Under the pieces are notes generated by a model. It was given only the letters and a program-made list of their open reading frames with translations. It did not search any database and was not told the DNA's origin. Position numbers and translations under genes: made by a program. 64,000 nucleotides of DNA from Romboutsia_C sp015668195 (GTDB lineage Bacteria > Bacillota > Clostridia > Peptostreptococcales > Peptostreptococcaceae): the NCBI RefSeq assembly GCF_015668195.1, contig NZ_JADPFC010000002.1, positions 372,001 through 436,000 of the forward strand, written 5' to 3'. Below are positions 50,576-58,629 of this stretch, piece by piece. How positions within the stretch are numbered: the first letter of the stretch is position 1; each line of letters opens with the position of its first letter.

Positions 50576-50608
50576 AAAAAAGCCCAACTTATAAAGTTGG
50601 ACTTTTTT
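50576..50608 (-). terminator. Terminator of prkC
   Basis: Stem AGTCCAACTT / AAGTTGGGCT with one mismatch, then TTTTTT, just after the prkC stop codon. Confidence 0.85.
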
Positions 50609-50616
50609 AATTTACT

Positions 50617-52524
50617 TTATTCTTGTGCTTGTATAGTACTTTCACTTCCTTCAGTACCTGTATTATTTCCTCCACCTTGAGAAGGGTGATTTCCTCCAGT
50701 ATTTGAATTCTCTCCACTAGATGAATTTCCACCTGTGTTTCCTCCATTATTACCACCAGTATTTTCTCCTGGTTTTTCTGGAGTAGTATTACCTGATTCT
50801 CCTGAGTTACCTTGACCATTTCCAGAATTATTTGAACCATTACCTGTCTCTGGTTTAGTATCTGGCTTTTCTTCTGGGGTAACTACTGGAGGAGTTTGTG
50901 TATTATCACTTTCCTCTTTTTTATTTTCTTCAGGTGGTGCTACTGGCTTAGGTCCCTTACTTACCACTACATCAACTGCTTCTCCATTTCCTGAAATAGA
51001 TGTTCCTGATTGAGGAGTTTGTCTAATTATATTTCCTTCTTTAAAGCTTTCGCTATACTCTTGCTTAACATTACCTAAAACTAAATTATTTTCTCTTAGT
51101 ACACTCTCTGCATCTATTAAGCTAAGTCCAACTACATTTGGAACTTGTGCTTGTTTTTTACCTTTACTTAAAACTATAGTTATAGAATCTCCTTCTTTTA
51201 CATTCGTTCCAGCTTCTGGCATTTGAGATATTACATGATTAGCTTCTACATTTGAATCATATTCTTCTTTTATTGTTACATTTAAGCCTAAATCATCTAA
51301 CTTTCTTTGTGCTTCATCTAAGCTCATATTTTTAACATCTGGGGTAACTACTGTTTCTACTCCTGTTTGATTGCTACTAGATCCTAATAAATATTTACCT
51401 GCTAGATAAACTTGAGCACCTAATATTATTATCAATATTACTGCTGCTACTACAAGTATTTTCTTCATTAAAGGACTATCTTCTTTTACTTCTTTTTTTC
51501 TTCTATTTGAAGCCTTAGATTTCTTTTTTTCATTTCTTTTTTGCTTAGGGTCTTCATACTCGTCTTCATCTTCATAATCATCATATTCATCATCATATGC
51601 TTCTTCTTGATTATCATTGGCATTAACCATAGAGTTTCTTAATTCTCTATCTTCTATCTTTTGAGTAGCATAGTTATCATATTCTTTTATAAAATCTAAA
51701 TCTATGTTCTTTTCTATGTACTCGATATCTTCTATCAATTCTTCTGCACTTTGATATCTATCAGCACTAGATTTTTCTGTTAGCTTTTTTATAATAGTTC
51801 TTACACTTTGAGGAATTCTAACTTTCTCCTCTTGAGTGAAATCTAAATTATCATTGATATGCTGAAGTGCTATTGATATAGGACTATCTCCTCTAAATGG
51901 TACCTTACCTATTAGCATTTCATATAATACTATTCCTAAAGAGTAAAGATCTGCATTGCTAGTTACAAACTTACCTTTAGCTTGTTCTGGTGAAAAATAA
52001 TGTACAGAACCTATTATACTCCCAATATTTGTCATAGTAGAATTAGATACAGCCTTAGCTATACCAAAGTCTGCTACTTTAACTATTCTACCTTCATTTG
52101 ATATAAGTATATTATGAGGTTTTATATCCCTATGTATAATACCTTTTCTATGTGCTGCACTAAGTGCCATAGCTATTTGTTTTGTTATATCAAGTGCAGT
52201 ATATTCGTCTAAAACACCTTCATTTTTTATTATTTCTTTTAAGTTTTGTCCATCTATAAATTCCATTACTATGTAATGAACTTTTCCATCTTCTCCTACG
52301 TCATATACATTTACTATATTAGGGTGCGATAAACTAGCTACCGCTTCTGCTTCTCGTTTAAATTTGCCTAAAAACTCCTCATCATCAACAAATTCAGGTC
52401 TTAAAACTTTTACAGCTACAGTTCTATTTAAAAGTCTATCTTTAGCTTCATATACAAAAGCCATTCCTCCATCGCCGATTTTCCTAATAATTTCATATCT
52501 ATTACCTAAAACAGTCTCTCCCAC
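50617..52524 (-). CDS. prkC: PASTA-domain Ser/Thr protein kinase PrkC
   Basis: A 635-aa membrane kinase sensing peptidoglycan fragments. Kinase domain (about 10-270): IGDGGMAFVYEAKD, VAVKVLRP, HRDIKPHNIL and DFGIAKAV. An acidic/basic juxtamembrane stretch, one membrane helix (about 358-380), and two PASTA repeats (about 392-525), fewer than the three of Bacillus. The last 100 residues are a low-complexity tail: Pro/Glu/Lys-rich, then Gly/Asn/Ser-rich (NTGGNNGGNTGGNSSSG). GTG 52522-52524 start. Coupled with phosphatase prpC 12 bases upstream. Confidence 0.95.
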   Translation of the reverse strand: MGETVLGNRYEIIRKIGDGGMAFVYEAKDRLLNRTVAVKVLRPEFVDDEEFLGKFKREAEAVASLSHPNIVNVYDVGEDGKVHYIVMEFIDGQNLKEIIKNEGVLDEYTALDITKQIAMALSAAHRKGIIHRDIKPHNILISNEGRIVKVADFGIAKAVSNSTMTNIGSIIGSVHYFSPEQAKGKFVTSNADLYSLGIVLYEMLIGKVPFRGDSPISIALQHINDNLDFTQEEKVRIPQSVRTIIKKLTEKSSADRYQSAEELIEDIEYIEKNIDLDFIKEYDNYATQKIEDRELRNSMVNANDNQEEAYDDEYDDYEDEDEYEDPKQKRNEKKKSKASNRRKKEVKEDSPLMKKILVVAAVILIIILGAQVYLAGKYLLGSSSNQTGVETVVTPDVKNMSLDEAQRKLDDLGLNVTIKEEYDSNVEANHVISQMPEAGTNVKEGDSITIVLSKGKKQAQVPNVVGLSLIDAESVLRENNLVLGNVKQEYSESFKEGNIIRQTPQSGTSISGNGEAVDVVVSKGPKPVAPPEENKKEESDNTQTPPVVTPEEKPDTKPETGNGSNNSGNGQGNSGESGNTTPEKPGENTGGNNGGNTGGNSSSGENSNTGGNHPSQGGGNNTGTEGSESTIQAQE

Positions 52525-52536
52525 TTTATCACCATC

Positions 52537-53286
52537 CTATTTATCCTCTATTACTATAACAGATATATTGTCCCTTCCAGACATGTTGTTTGCTTTATTT
52601 ATCAACTCATCACTTATCTCTTTTACTTCAATATCTTTCATCATAATTTCTTCAATACTTTCATTATCAACAAATCCTGTTAAACCATCACTACATAAAA
52701 GAATTTTATCTCCTCTATCTATTTCATGCTTGAATATATCTACAATAACTATTTCTTCACTTCCCATAGCTCTTGTTATATGATTTCTTCTAGGATGATT
52801 TTTAGCTTCTTCTTCTGTTATGATGTTTGCCTTTATTAACTCTTCAACTACAGAATGATCCATTGTAACTTTTTTAAATTCGCCTTTACTTAATAAATAA
52901 CATCTGCTATCTCCAACATTAGCTACATATAATTTATTTTTATATAATATAGCTGTTGTTAAGGTAGTTCCCATGCCTGAATACTCTTCGCCACTTATAG
53001 ACTTTTTATATATTATAGAGTTCACTTCATTATAAGCTTGTTTTATTATATCATCTATATAGTCTATTTTGATGTTATTATTTTGTAATAAGTTTTCCTT
53101 TAAGAAAAACATTATATTATCTACTGCTAGCTTACTTGCAACTTCTCCTTTTTTATGTCCACCCATTCCATCTGCTAGAGCAAATATGCCTATATCAGCA
53201 GAATCCGTTTTTATAATCTCACCCATACAATAATCTTCGTTATTTTTCCTAACTAGGCCTATGTCTGAGTCACAACTATAAATCAT
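52537..53286 (-). CDS. prpC: PP2C-type protein phosphatase PrpC (Stp)
   Basis: A 249-aa metal-dependent phosphatase reversing PrkC phosphorylation. SDIGLVRKNNEDYCMG, ALADGMGGHKKGEVAS, GMGTTLTTAILYKNKL, VANVGDSRCYLL, LLCSDGLTGFVDNE and GRDNISVIVIE match PPM motifs with metal-binding Asp residues. The prpC-prkC pair is near-universal in Firmicutes. Confidence 0.96.
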   Translation of the reverse strand: MIYSCDSDIGLVRKNNEDYCMGEIIKTDSADIGIFALADGMGGHKKGEVASKLAVDNIMFFLKENLLQNNNIKIDYIDDIIKQAYNEVNSIIYKKSISGEEYSGMGTTLTTAILYKNKLYVANVGDSRCYLLSKGEFKKVTMDHSVVEELIKANIITEEEAKNHPRRNHITRAMGSEEIVIVDIFKHEIDRGDKILLCSDGLTGFVDNESIEEIMMKDIEVKEISDELINKANNMSGRDNISVIVIEDK

Positions 53287-53304
53287 TAGACTTCCCCCCT
53301 AAAG

Positions 53305-54336
53305 CTACTTATGCTTTCTTCTTAATTGTCCACAAGCTCCACCAATATCAGAGCCCATAGATATTCTAACTGTAGCTGGTATATTATTTTTTTCTAATAT
53401 ATCTTTAAACTTGTATATATGAGACTTATCTGGACGTTTAAAGTCTCTTTCTTCTACATTGTTTATAGGTATTAAGTTAACATGACATAACATGCCCTTT
53501 AGTAACTTTATTAGTTCATTTGCTTCATTTGGCGAATCATTTACACCTTTTATAAGAGAGTACTCTAGTGTAACTCTTCTATTTGTCTTTTTGATATAAT
53601 ACTTACAAGCATCTAATATCTCTTTTATAGGATATGCATTTGCTATTGGCATAATTTCTTTTCTTTTTTCATCATATGGAGAATGAAGTGATAAAGCAAG
53701 GTTTATAGGTATCTCTAAATCTGCAAGTTCTCTCATTTTTGGTGCTATACCACAAGTTGATAAAGTTATATGTCTATAACCTATATTTAAACCATTTTTA
53801 TCATTTACTATTTCTAAAAATTTCTTAGTATTTTCAAAGTTATCTAGTGGCTCACCACTTCCCATTAAAACAAGGTTTGATACCCTTTTACCTGTATCTT
53901 CTTGTATTTTTAATATTTGATCTAATATTTCCCAAGGCTCTAAATTTCTTAAAAGCCCATCTATAGTAGATGCACAAAACTTACATCCCATTCTACATCC
54001 AACTTGATTTGATATACAAACTGTAACTCTATCATCATAATCCATCATTACAGTTTCTATTATATTACCATCATTTAATAAAAATAAATACTTTTTGGTT
54101 TTATCAATCTTTGATTCCAATTTTAATTCTATTTCTATATTTCCTATATAGGATACTTTAGCTAATTTTTCTCTTAGACTTTTGGGAATATTATTCATAT
54201 CATCAAAAGTCTTAGCACCTTTGTATATCCAAGAGTAAACTTGACTTCCTCTAAAGGCTTTCTCTCCTATAGTTTTCATAAACTCTTTTAGTTCTTCTTC
54301 TGTAAAGTTTTTTAATGCAACTTTATCTTGATTCAT
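53305..54336 (-). CDS. rlmN: 23S rRNA/tRNA adenine-C2 methyltransferase RlmN
   Basis: A 343-aa radical SAM enzyme methylating A2503 of 23S rRNA and A37 of some tRNAs. [4Fe-4S] motif CRMGCKFCAS (about 116-125), first catalytic Cys in the C-terminal GGACGQLRRKH and other Cys in CGIAPKM; LVLMGSGEPLDNFENT binds SAM. Between rsmB and prpC as in Bacillus. Confidence 0.97.
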   Translation of the reverse strand: MNQDKVALKNFTEEELKEFMKTIGEKAFRGSQVYSWIYKGAKTFDDMNNIPKSLREKLAKVSYIGNIEIELKLESKIDKTKKYLFLLNDGNIIETVMMDYDDRVTVCISNQVGCRMGCKFCASTIDGLLRNLEPWEILDQILKIQEDTGKRVSNLVLMGSGEPLDNFENTKKFLEIVNDKNGLNIGYRHITLSTCGIAPKMRELADLEIPINLALSLHSPYDEKRKEIMPIANAYPIKEILDACKYYIKKTNRRVTLEYSLIKGVNDSPNEANELIKLLKGMLCHVNLIPINNVEERDFKRPDKSHIYKFKDILEKNNIPATVRISMGSDIGGACGQLRRKHK

Positions 54337-54345
54337 ATTTTATCA

Positions 54346-55671
54346 CTACCTTACTTTTCTTAATTTTGCTATAAAGAAACCATCCATTCCATGTATGTTA
54401 GGATATATTTTTAAATATCCTTTATCTTGATTATCTAAGTCTACATTCACTTCATCTATAGGTACTAATTCAAAATTATTGTTAGTCTTTATAAACTCAT
54501 TTATTATATTTATATTCTCAGTATCTTCTATAGTACAAGTACTATATACAAGTATTCCATCTTTCTTAACATACTTAGAAGCATTTTCTAATATAGTTTT
54601 TTGTATTAAAGGTAAATCTTTTAGTTCTGCCTTCGTTTTATATTTTATTTCTGGTTTTCTTTTTATTATTCCAAGCCCTGAACATGGTACATCTGCCAAT
54701 ACATAGTCAAATTTATTTATACTTTTTTCATCTACTTTAGATGAGTCAAAGTTTTCTACAACTACATTTTTAAGACCTAATCTATTTACTGTTGATGTTA
54801 TAAGTTTTAATTTATGTTCAAATATATCTCTTGCCAAAACTTCTCCAGTATTGTTCATAAGAGTTGCTAAATGAGTAGTTTTTCCGCCTGGTGCACTACA
54901 CATATCAAGTACTAATGAATTTTTTTTAGGATTAAGTACTTTTCCAACTAACATTGAACTTATATCTTGAACTGTAAATAATCCTTCTTTAAACAATTCA
55001 TTATTTTCTATATTTTTAAAGTTTTCTACTCTTATAGCTTCTTCTATAAGGTTTACTTTATAAGCTTTTACACCTATATTATTTAATTTTTCTATAAGTT
55101 CATCTCTTTTAATTTTTAAAGTATTAACTCTTAAGTATAAATTTGGCTTTTCATTATTGGCGTCTAATAAATCTTTTGTAAATTCTTCTCCGAAGTTTTT
55201 AATCCAATTTTTTATCATCCATGGACTATAAGAGTATTTAGTAGATAAATACATTATGTTATCATCTATATCTACTTTTAAAATCTCTTCTTTTTTTCTT
55301 ATTATATTTCTAAGTATTGCATTTACAAACCCAGATGATTTTTTATCATATTTCTTGACCAAATTTACAGTCTCATTAACTGCTGCATAATCAGATATAC
55401 TATCTAAAAACGCTATCTGATATACACCTAATCTTAGCAATATTTTAACACAAGTTGACATCTTTTGTGTCTTTATCTTAGAAAGTTTATCTATTATATA
55501 ATCTAAATAATATTGATTTTCTATTACGCCATATATTAATTCTGTAGCAAGACCTCTATCTTGATTAGTCATTTCTATTTTCTTAAAATGTTTATTTATT
55601 GATGTGTTAGAATAATTATTATTTTCTTCAATATCTAAAAGTACCTTATATGCTATTTCTCTTGCCTTCAT
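54346..55671 (-). CDS. rsmB: 16S rRNA (cytosine967-C5)-methyltransferase RsmB
   Basis: A 441-aa protein: NusB-like RNA-binding domain (1-135, AREIAYKVLLDIEENNNYSN) then a SAM domain with LDMCSAPGGKTTHLATLM (motif I), ADVPCSGLGIIKRKPEIKY (Pro-Cys, motif IV) and YSTCTIEDTEN (catalytic Cys, motif VI). First gene of the rsmB-rlmN-prpC-prkC stretch after the zinc peptidase terminator. Confidence 0.96.
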   Translation of the reverse strand: MKAREIAYKVLLDIEENNNYSNTSINKHFKKIEMTNQDRGLATELIYGVIENQYYLDYIIDKLSKIKTQKMSTCVKILLRLGVYQIAFLDSISDYAAVNETVNLVKKYDKKSSGFVNAILRNIIRKKEEILKVDIDDNIMYLSTKYSYSPWMIKNWIKNFGEEFTKDLLDANNEKPNLYLRVNTLKIKRDELIEKLNNIGVKAYKVNLIEEAIRVENFKNIENNELFKEGLFTVQDISSMLVGKVLNPKKNSLVLDMCSAPGGKTTHLATLMNNTGEVLARDIFEHKLKLITSTVNRLGLKNVVVENFDSSKVDEKSINKFDYVLADVPCSGLGIIKRKPEIKYKTKAELKDLPLIQKTILENASKYVKKDGILVYSTCTIEDTENINIINEFIKTNNNFELVPIDEVNVDLDNQDKGYLKIYPNIHGMDGFFIAKLRKVR

Positions 55672-55694
55672 GCTATTTCTCCTTAATTTAAACA

Positions 55695-55719
55695 GAAAAA
55701 GTCCTAGAAACCCTAGGAC
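55695..55719 (-). terminator. Terminator of the zinc peptidase gene
   Basis: A perfect GTCCTAG / CTAGGAC stem with a five-base loop and TTTTT after it on the minus strand. Confidence 0.87.
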
Positions 55720-55727
55720 AATCTCCT

Positions 55728-56429
55728 TTAATCATTATCTCTGCTTGCTATTGCTAATAATCTAAGTAGTTGTAAAACTGAAGTTAATGCTGCAGCTACA
55801 TAAGTTAATGCTGCTGCTGTAAGAACCTTTCTACTTTGATTAGATTCTCTTTTGTCTACTATTCCTAGATTATTAAGCTGAACTATAGCTCTACTTGATG
55901 CATTAAATTCAACTGGTAATGTTACTATTTGGAATAAGACTGATGCTGCAAATAGTATTATTCCTATTTCTAAAAATGGTCCCCTCATTATAAATCCTAA
56001 AGCAATTAATAACCAAGATATATTAGATGAAAAATTAACTATAGGAACTAAAGCACTTCTAAAATTAAGTGGTACATATCCTTTAGCATGCTGTATTGCA
56101 TGGCCACATTCATGTGCCGCAACTGATATAGATGTTATAGATGTTCCGTAATATATATCTTGTGATAATCTAACAGTATTACTTCTTGGATCATAATGGT
56201 CAGTTAAATGCCCTGTAACCATTTCTATAGATACGTTATTTAATCCATTAGAATTTAATATTGTTCTTGCTACTTGTTCTCCAGTATAACCTTTACTTGA
56301 ATTCACTCTTAGATACTTACTAGTAGTACTACTTACTTTAAATTGAGCATAAATAGTAAAAAGTATCGCTGGAATTAATATCATAATTGTAGGGTCTAAA
56401 CCATACCCATATCCATATGGATAAAACAT
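55728..56429 (-). CDS. Zinc metallopeptidase, YugP/DUF2 family
   Basis: A 233-aa membrane metallopeptidase with HExxH-type VAAHECGHAIQHAKGYVP (about 112-129), an N-terminal membrane helix (about 10-27), and two to three hydrophobic segments after the active site. NTVRLSQDIYYGTSITSISV is family-typical. ATG 56427-56429 has AGGAG eight bases upstream; GTG 56436-56438 overlaps that site. Substrate unknown. It is between DUF116 and rsmB in many clostridia. Confidence 0.9.
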   Translation of the reverse strand: MFYPYGYGYGLDPTIMILIPAILFTIYAQFKVSSTTSKYLRVNSSKGYTGEQVARTILNSNGLNNVSIEMVTGHLTDHYDPRSNTVRLSQDIYYGTSITSISVAAHECGHAIQHAKGYVPLNFRSALVPIVNFSSNISWLLIALGFIMRGPFLEIGIILFAASVLFQIVTLPVEFNASSRAIVQLNNLGIVDKRESNQSRKVLTAAALTYVAAALTSVLQLLRLLAIASRDND

Positions 56430-56463
56430 ATAAAACACTCCTATCTTAATTTAATATAGATTC

Positions 56464-57216
56464 TTATAAAGATAAGCTATATATTCCCTCTGTAAAAAAC
56501 TTTATAGCTTCTTCAACTTCATTTATATCTATATTAGTATCTACACAAGGTCCATTAGGTCTTTTATTAAATACACCTAAAACGGGTACATGTCTCATAT
56601 CTTGTACTCCAGCTGTTAAGTCCCTTTCACAAGCTACTGCTATAACAGCTTTTGGTCTGTTATCCATTATTATTTTTCTGGCTAGTGTTCCCCCTGTAGC
56701 TACAAATATATTTACATTTGTTTTTTCTTTTAATTTTACTAAATCTCCTATATTACACAAACCACAAGTTGCACAGTTTTCTATTTTATTAGTAACTTTT
56801 AACTTACAGCTATTTCTTTGAACACAATGAGGTATTAATATTAATATTTCTTCTGGCTTAAAGTTATATCTATTACTATATATATATTTATTGTTTAACT
56901 TTATATATACCTTTCTTATTTCATTTTTTGATATATTAACAAATTCTGCAATAATAGTTATTATAGGAAATAAAAATGATACGATTTTAAAGTTAACCTT
57001 CATTAAAGATGAGTCTACATCTTTATCTCTTATAATATTATTTGTAACTACTATAGAAAATATTATTACTATTGATGCTAATAATATTAGTATATCTGTT
57101 ATTATAGCAAATACACCTGCTAAAGTAGATATAAAAAAGTTAATAAGTATCCCTACAGTCAAAAGAATTACTAATAATATAACTATGGCCGTCATATACT
57201 TTTTTGATTCTACCAT
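56464..57216 (-). CDS. DUF116 family membrane protein
   Basis: A 250-aa protein with two N-terminal membrane segments (about 8-30 and 37-60), a basic linker, and the DUF116 domain (about 115-240) carrying conserved cysteines: LIPHCVQRNSCKLKV, NCATCGLCNIGDLV, AVACERDLTAGVQDM and NGPCVDTN. The Cys pattern suggests a metal or iron-sulfur site. It lies nine bases after fmt, before the peptidase. The role is unknown; its tie to fmt/def hints at translation or formyl metabolism, no more. Confidence 0.85.
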   Translation of the reverse strand: MVESKKYMTAIVILLVILLTVGILINFFISTLAGVFAIITDILILLASIVIIFSIVVTNNIIRDKDVDSSLMKVNFKIVSFLFPIITIIAEFVNISKNEIRKVYIKLNNKYIYSNRYNFKPEEILILIPHCVQRNSCKLKVTNKIENCATCGLCNIGDLVKLKEKTNVNIFVATGGTLARKIIMDNRPKAVIAVACERDLTAGVQDMRHVPVLGVFNKRPNGPCVDTNIDINEVEEAIKFFTEGIYSLSL

Positions 57217-57225
57217 TTTATTTAC

Positions 57226-58155
57226 CTAGCCTAATTTTTTTGAAGTATCTATGCTGTTTCCTTTTATATATTCAGAAACTAAAACTCTTTTCTTTCCTGG
57301 CATTTGTATTTCTTCAAGTAATATCACTTTATCTAGAGTACTTACTTTTATACCGTCTTTATCAACGCTTAATATAGTTCCAGGTGCTTTTTGACTTTCC
57401 TCATTTAACACTTTCGTCTTCCATATTTTCATAGTCTTTCCATCATAAGTTGTATATGCACTTGGCCATGGATTAACCCCTCTTACAAGATTATGTATAT
57501 CTTTAGCTTTTTTATTAAAATCTATATTTCCTAAAGACTTATCCATCATAGGTGCATAACTAAACTCATCATGATTTTGCTTAGTTCTTGGTGCACATCC
57601 TTTTTCAATTAAATCTAAAGTTTCTTTTAGAGTTTCTGCTCCAACAACCATCATCTTATCATGAAGCTCTCCTGCTGTTATTTCATTATCTAATGCAAAC
57701 TCTTTTTGTAGTATCATATCTCCAGTATCTAGACCTTCGTCCATATACATAGTAGTGACTCCTGTTTTTTCTTCACCATTTATTATTACCCAGTTTATAG
57801 GTGCCGCTCCTCTATATTTTGGAAGTAAAGAAACATGGACATTTATACAACCAAATTTAGGAATATCTAATATAGATTTAGGAAGTATTTGTCCATAAGC
57901 TACAACTACTATTACATCTGGATTTAATTCTTTTAATACATTTACAAACTCTTCATCTCTTGCCTTTAATGGTTGATATACTGGTATATCATATTTAAGT
58001 GCAAGCTCTTTAACTGGAGGCATTCCAAGCTTTTTACCTCTGTTTTGAGGTTTGTCTGGTTGGGTTACCACACCTATTACTTCATGTTTTTCATCTATTA
58101 TTTTTTGTAAACACCCAAGAGCAATCTCAGGTGTACCCATAAATACTATCCTCAT
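57226..58155 (-). CDS. fmt: Methionyl-tRNA formyltransferase
   Basis: A 309-aa enzyme formylating initiator Met-tRNA with 10-formyl-THF. MRIVFMGTPEIALGCLQKII, VVTQPDKPQNRGKKLGMPP, CINVHVSLLPKYRGAAPINW (catalytic His and SLLPxYRG), and GDMILQKEFAL; C-terminal OB domain from about 205 with RGVNPWPSAYTTY. Directly follows def by 14 bases. Confidence 0.97.
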   Translation of the reverse strand: MRIVFMGTPEIALGCLQKIIDEKHEVIGVVTQPDKPQNRGKKLGMPPVKELALKYDIPVYQPLKARDEEFVNVLKELNPDVIVVVAYGQILPKSILDIPKFGCINVHVSLLPKYRGAAPINWVIINGEEKTGVTTMYMDEGLDTGDMILQKEFALDNEITAGELHDKMMVVGAETLKETLDLIEKGCAPRTKQNHDEFSYAPMMDKSLGNIDFNKKAKDIHNLVRGVNPWPSAYTTYDGKTMKIWKTKVLNEESQKAPGTILSVDKDGIKVSTLDKVILLEEIQMPGKKRVLVSEYIKGNSIDTSKKLG

Positions 58156-58169
58156 TTAATCATCTCCTA

Positions 58170-58610
58170 CTACTTTTGTACTTTGTCTACAAATAATACA
58201 CCATCTAAATGGTCTATTTCATGGCAAAATGCTCTTGCTAAAAATTCTTCAGCCTTTATTTCAACATATTGTCCTTGTCTATTAAATGCTCTTACTGTTA
58301 CATAATATGGTCTATTTACAGCTCCACATTCACCTATAACACTTAGGCATCCTTCATCTCCTAATTGCTCTCCAGAAGTTTCTATTATTTCTGGATTTAT
58401 AAGTTCTATTATACCATCTCCAATATCTACAACAGCAACTCTCTTTAATACTCCTACTTGAGGTGCAGCAAGACCTACTCCCTCAGCATTATACATTGTT
58501 TCTGCCATATCATCTAATAATTGTATTAATCTATCATCTATTTTTTCTACCTTTTTTGCTTTTTTTCTTAAAATAGGGTCTCCTATTTGAACTATTTCTC
58601 TTAACGCCAT
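58170..58610 (-). CDS. def: Peptide deformylase
   Basis: A 146-aa iron/zinc hydrolase removing N-formyl from nascent proteins. The three motifs are GVGLAAPQVG, EGCLSV and CHEIDHLDG (HExxH-type HEIDH). Short form, type 1. Pairs with fmt; between priA and fmt as in Bacillus. Confidence 0.97.
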   Translation of the reverse strand: MALREIVQIGDPILRKKAKKVEKIDDRLIQLLDDMAETMYNAEGVGLAAPQVGVLKRVAVVDIGDGIIELINPEIIETSGEQLGDEGCLSVIGECGAVNRPYYVTVRAFNRQGQYVEIKAEEFLARAFCHEIDHLDGVLFVDKVQK

Positions 58611-58629
58611 TTTTGTCTCCTCCTAAATT

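Noticed and set aside
50607..50840. Minus-strand 77-codon frame overlapping the prkC tail
   Set aside because: It is the shifted frame of the repetitive Gly/Asn tail, with biased Glu/Val/Ile composition and no ribosome site.
52364..52783. Plus-strand 139-codon frame across the prkC-prpC junction
   Set aside because: Antisense to two well-supported genes; composition is that of a shadow frame.
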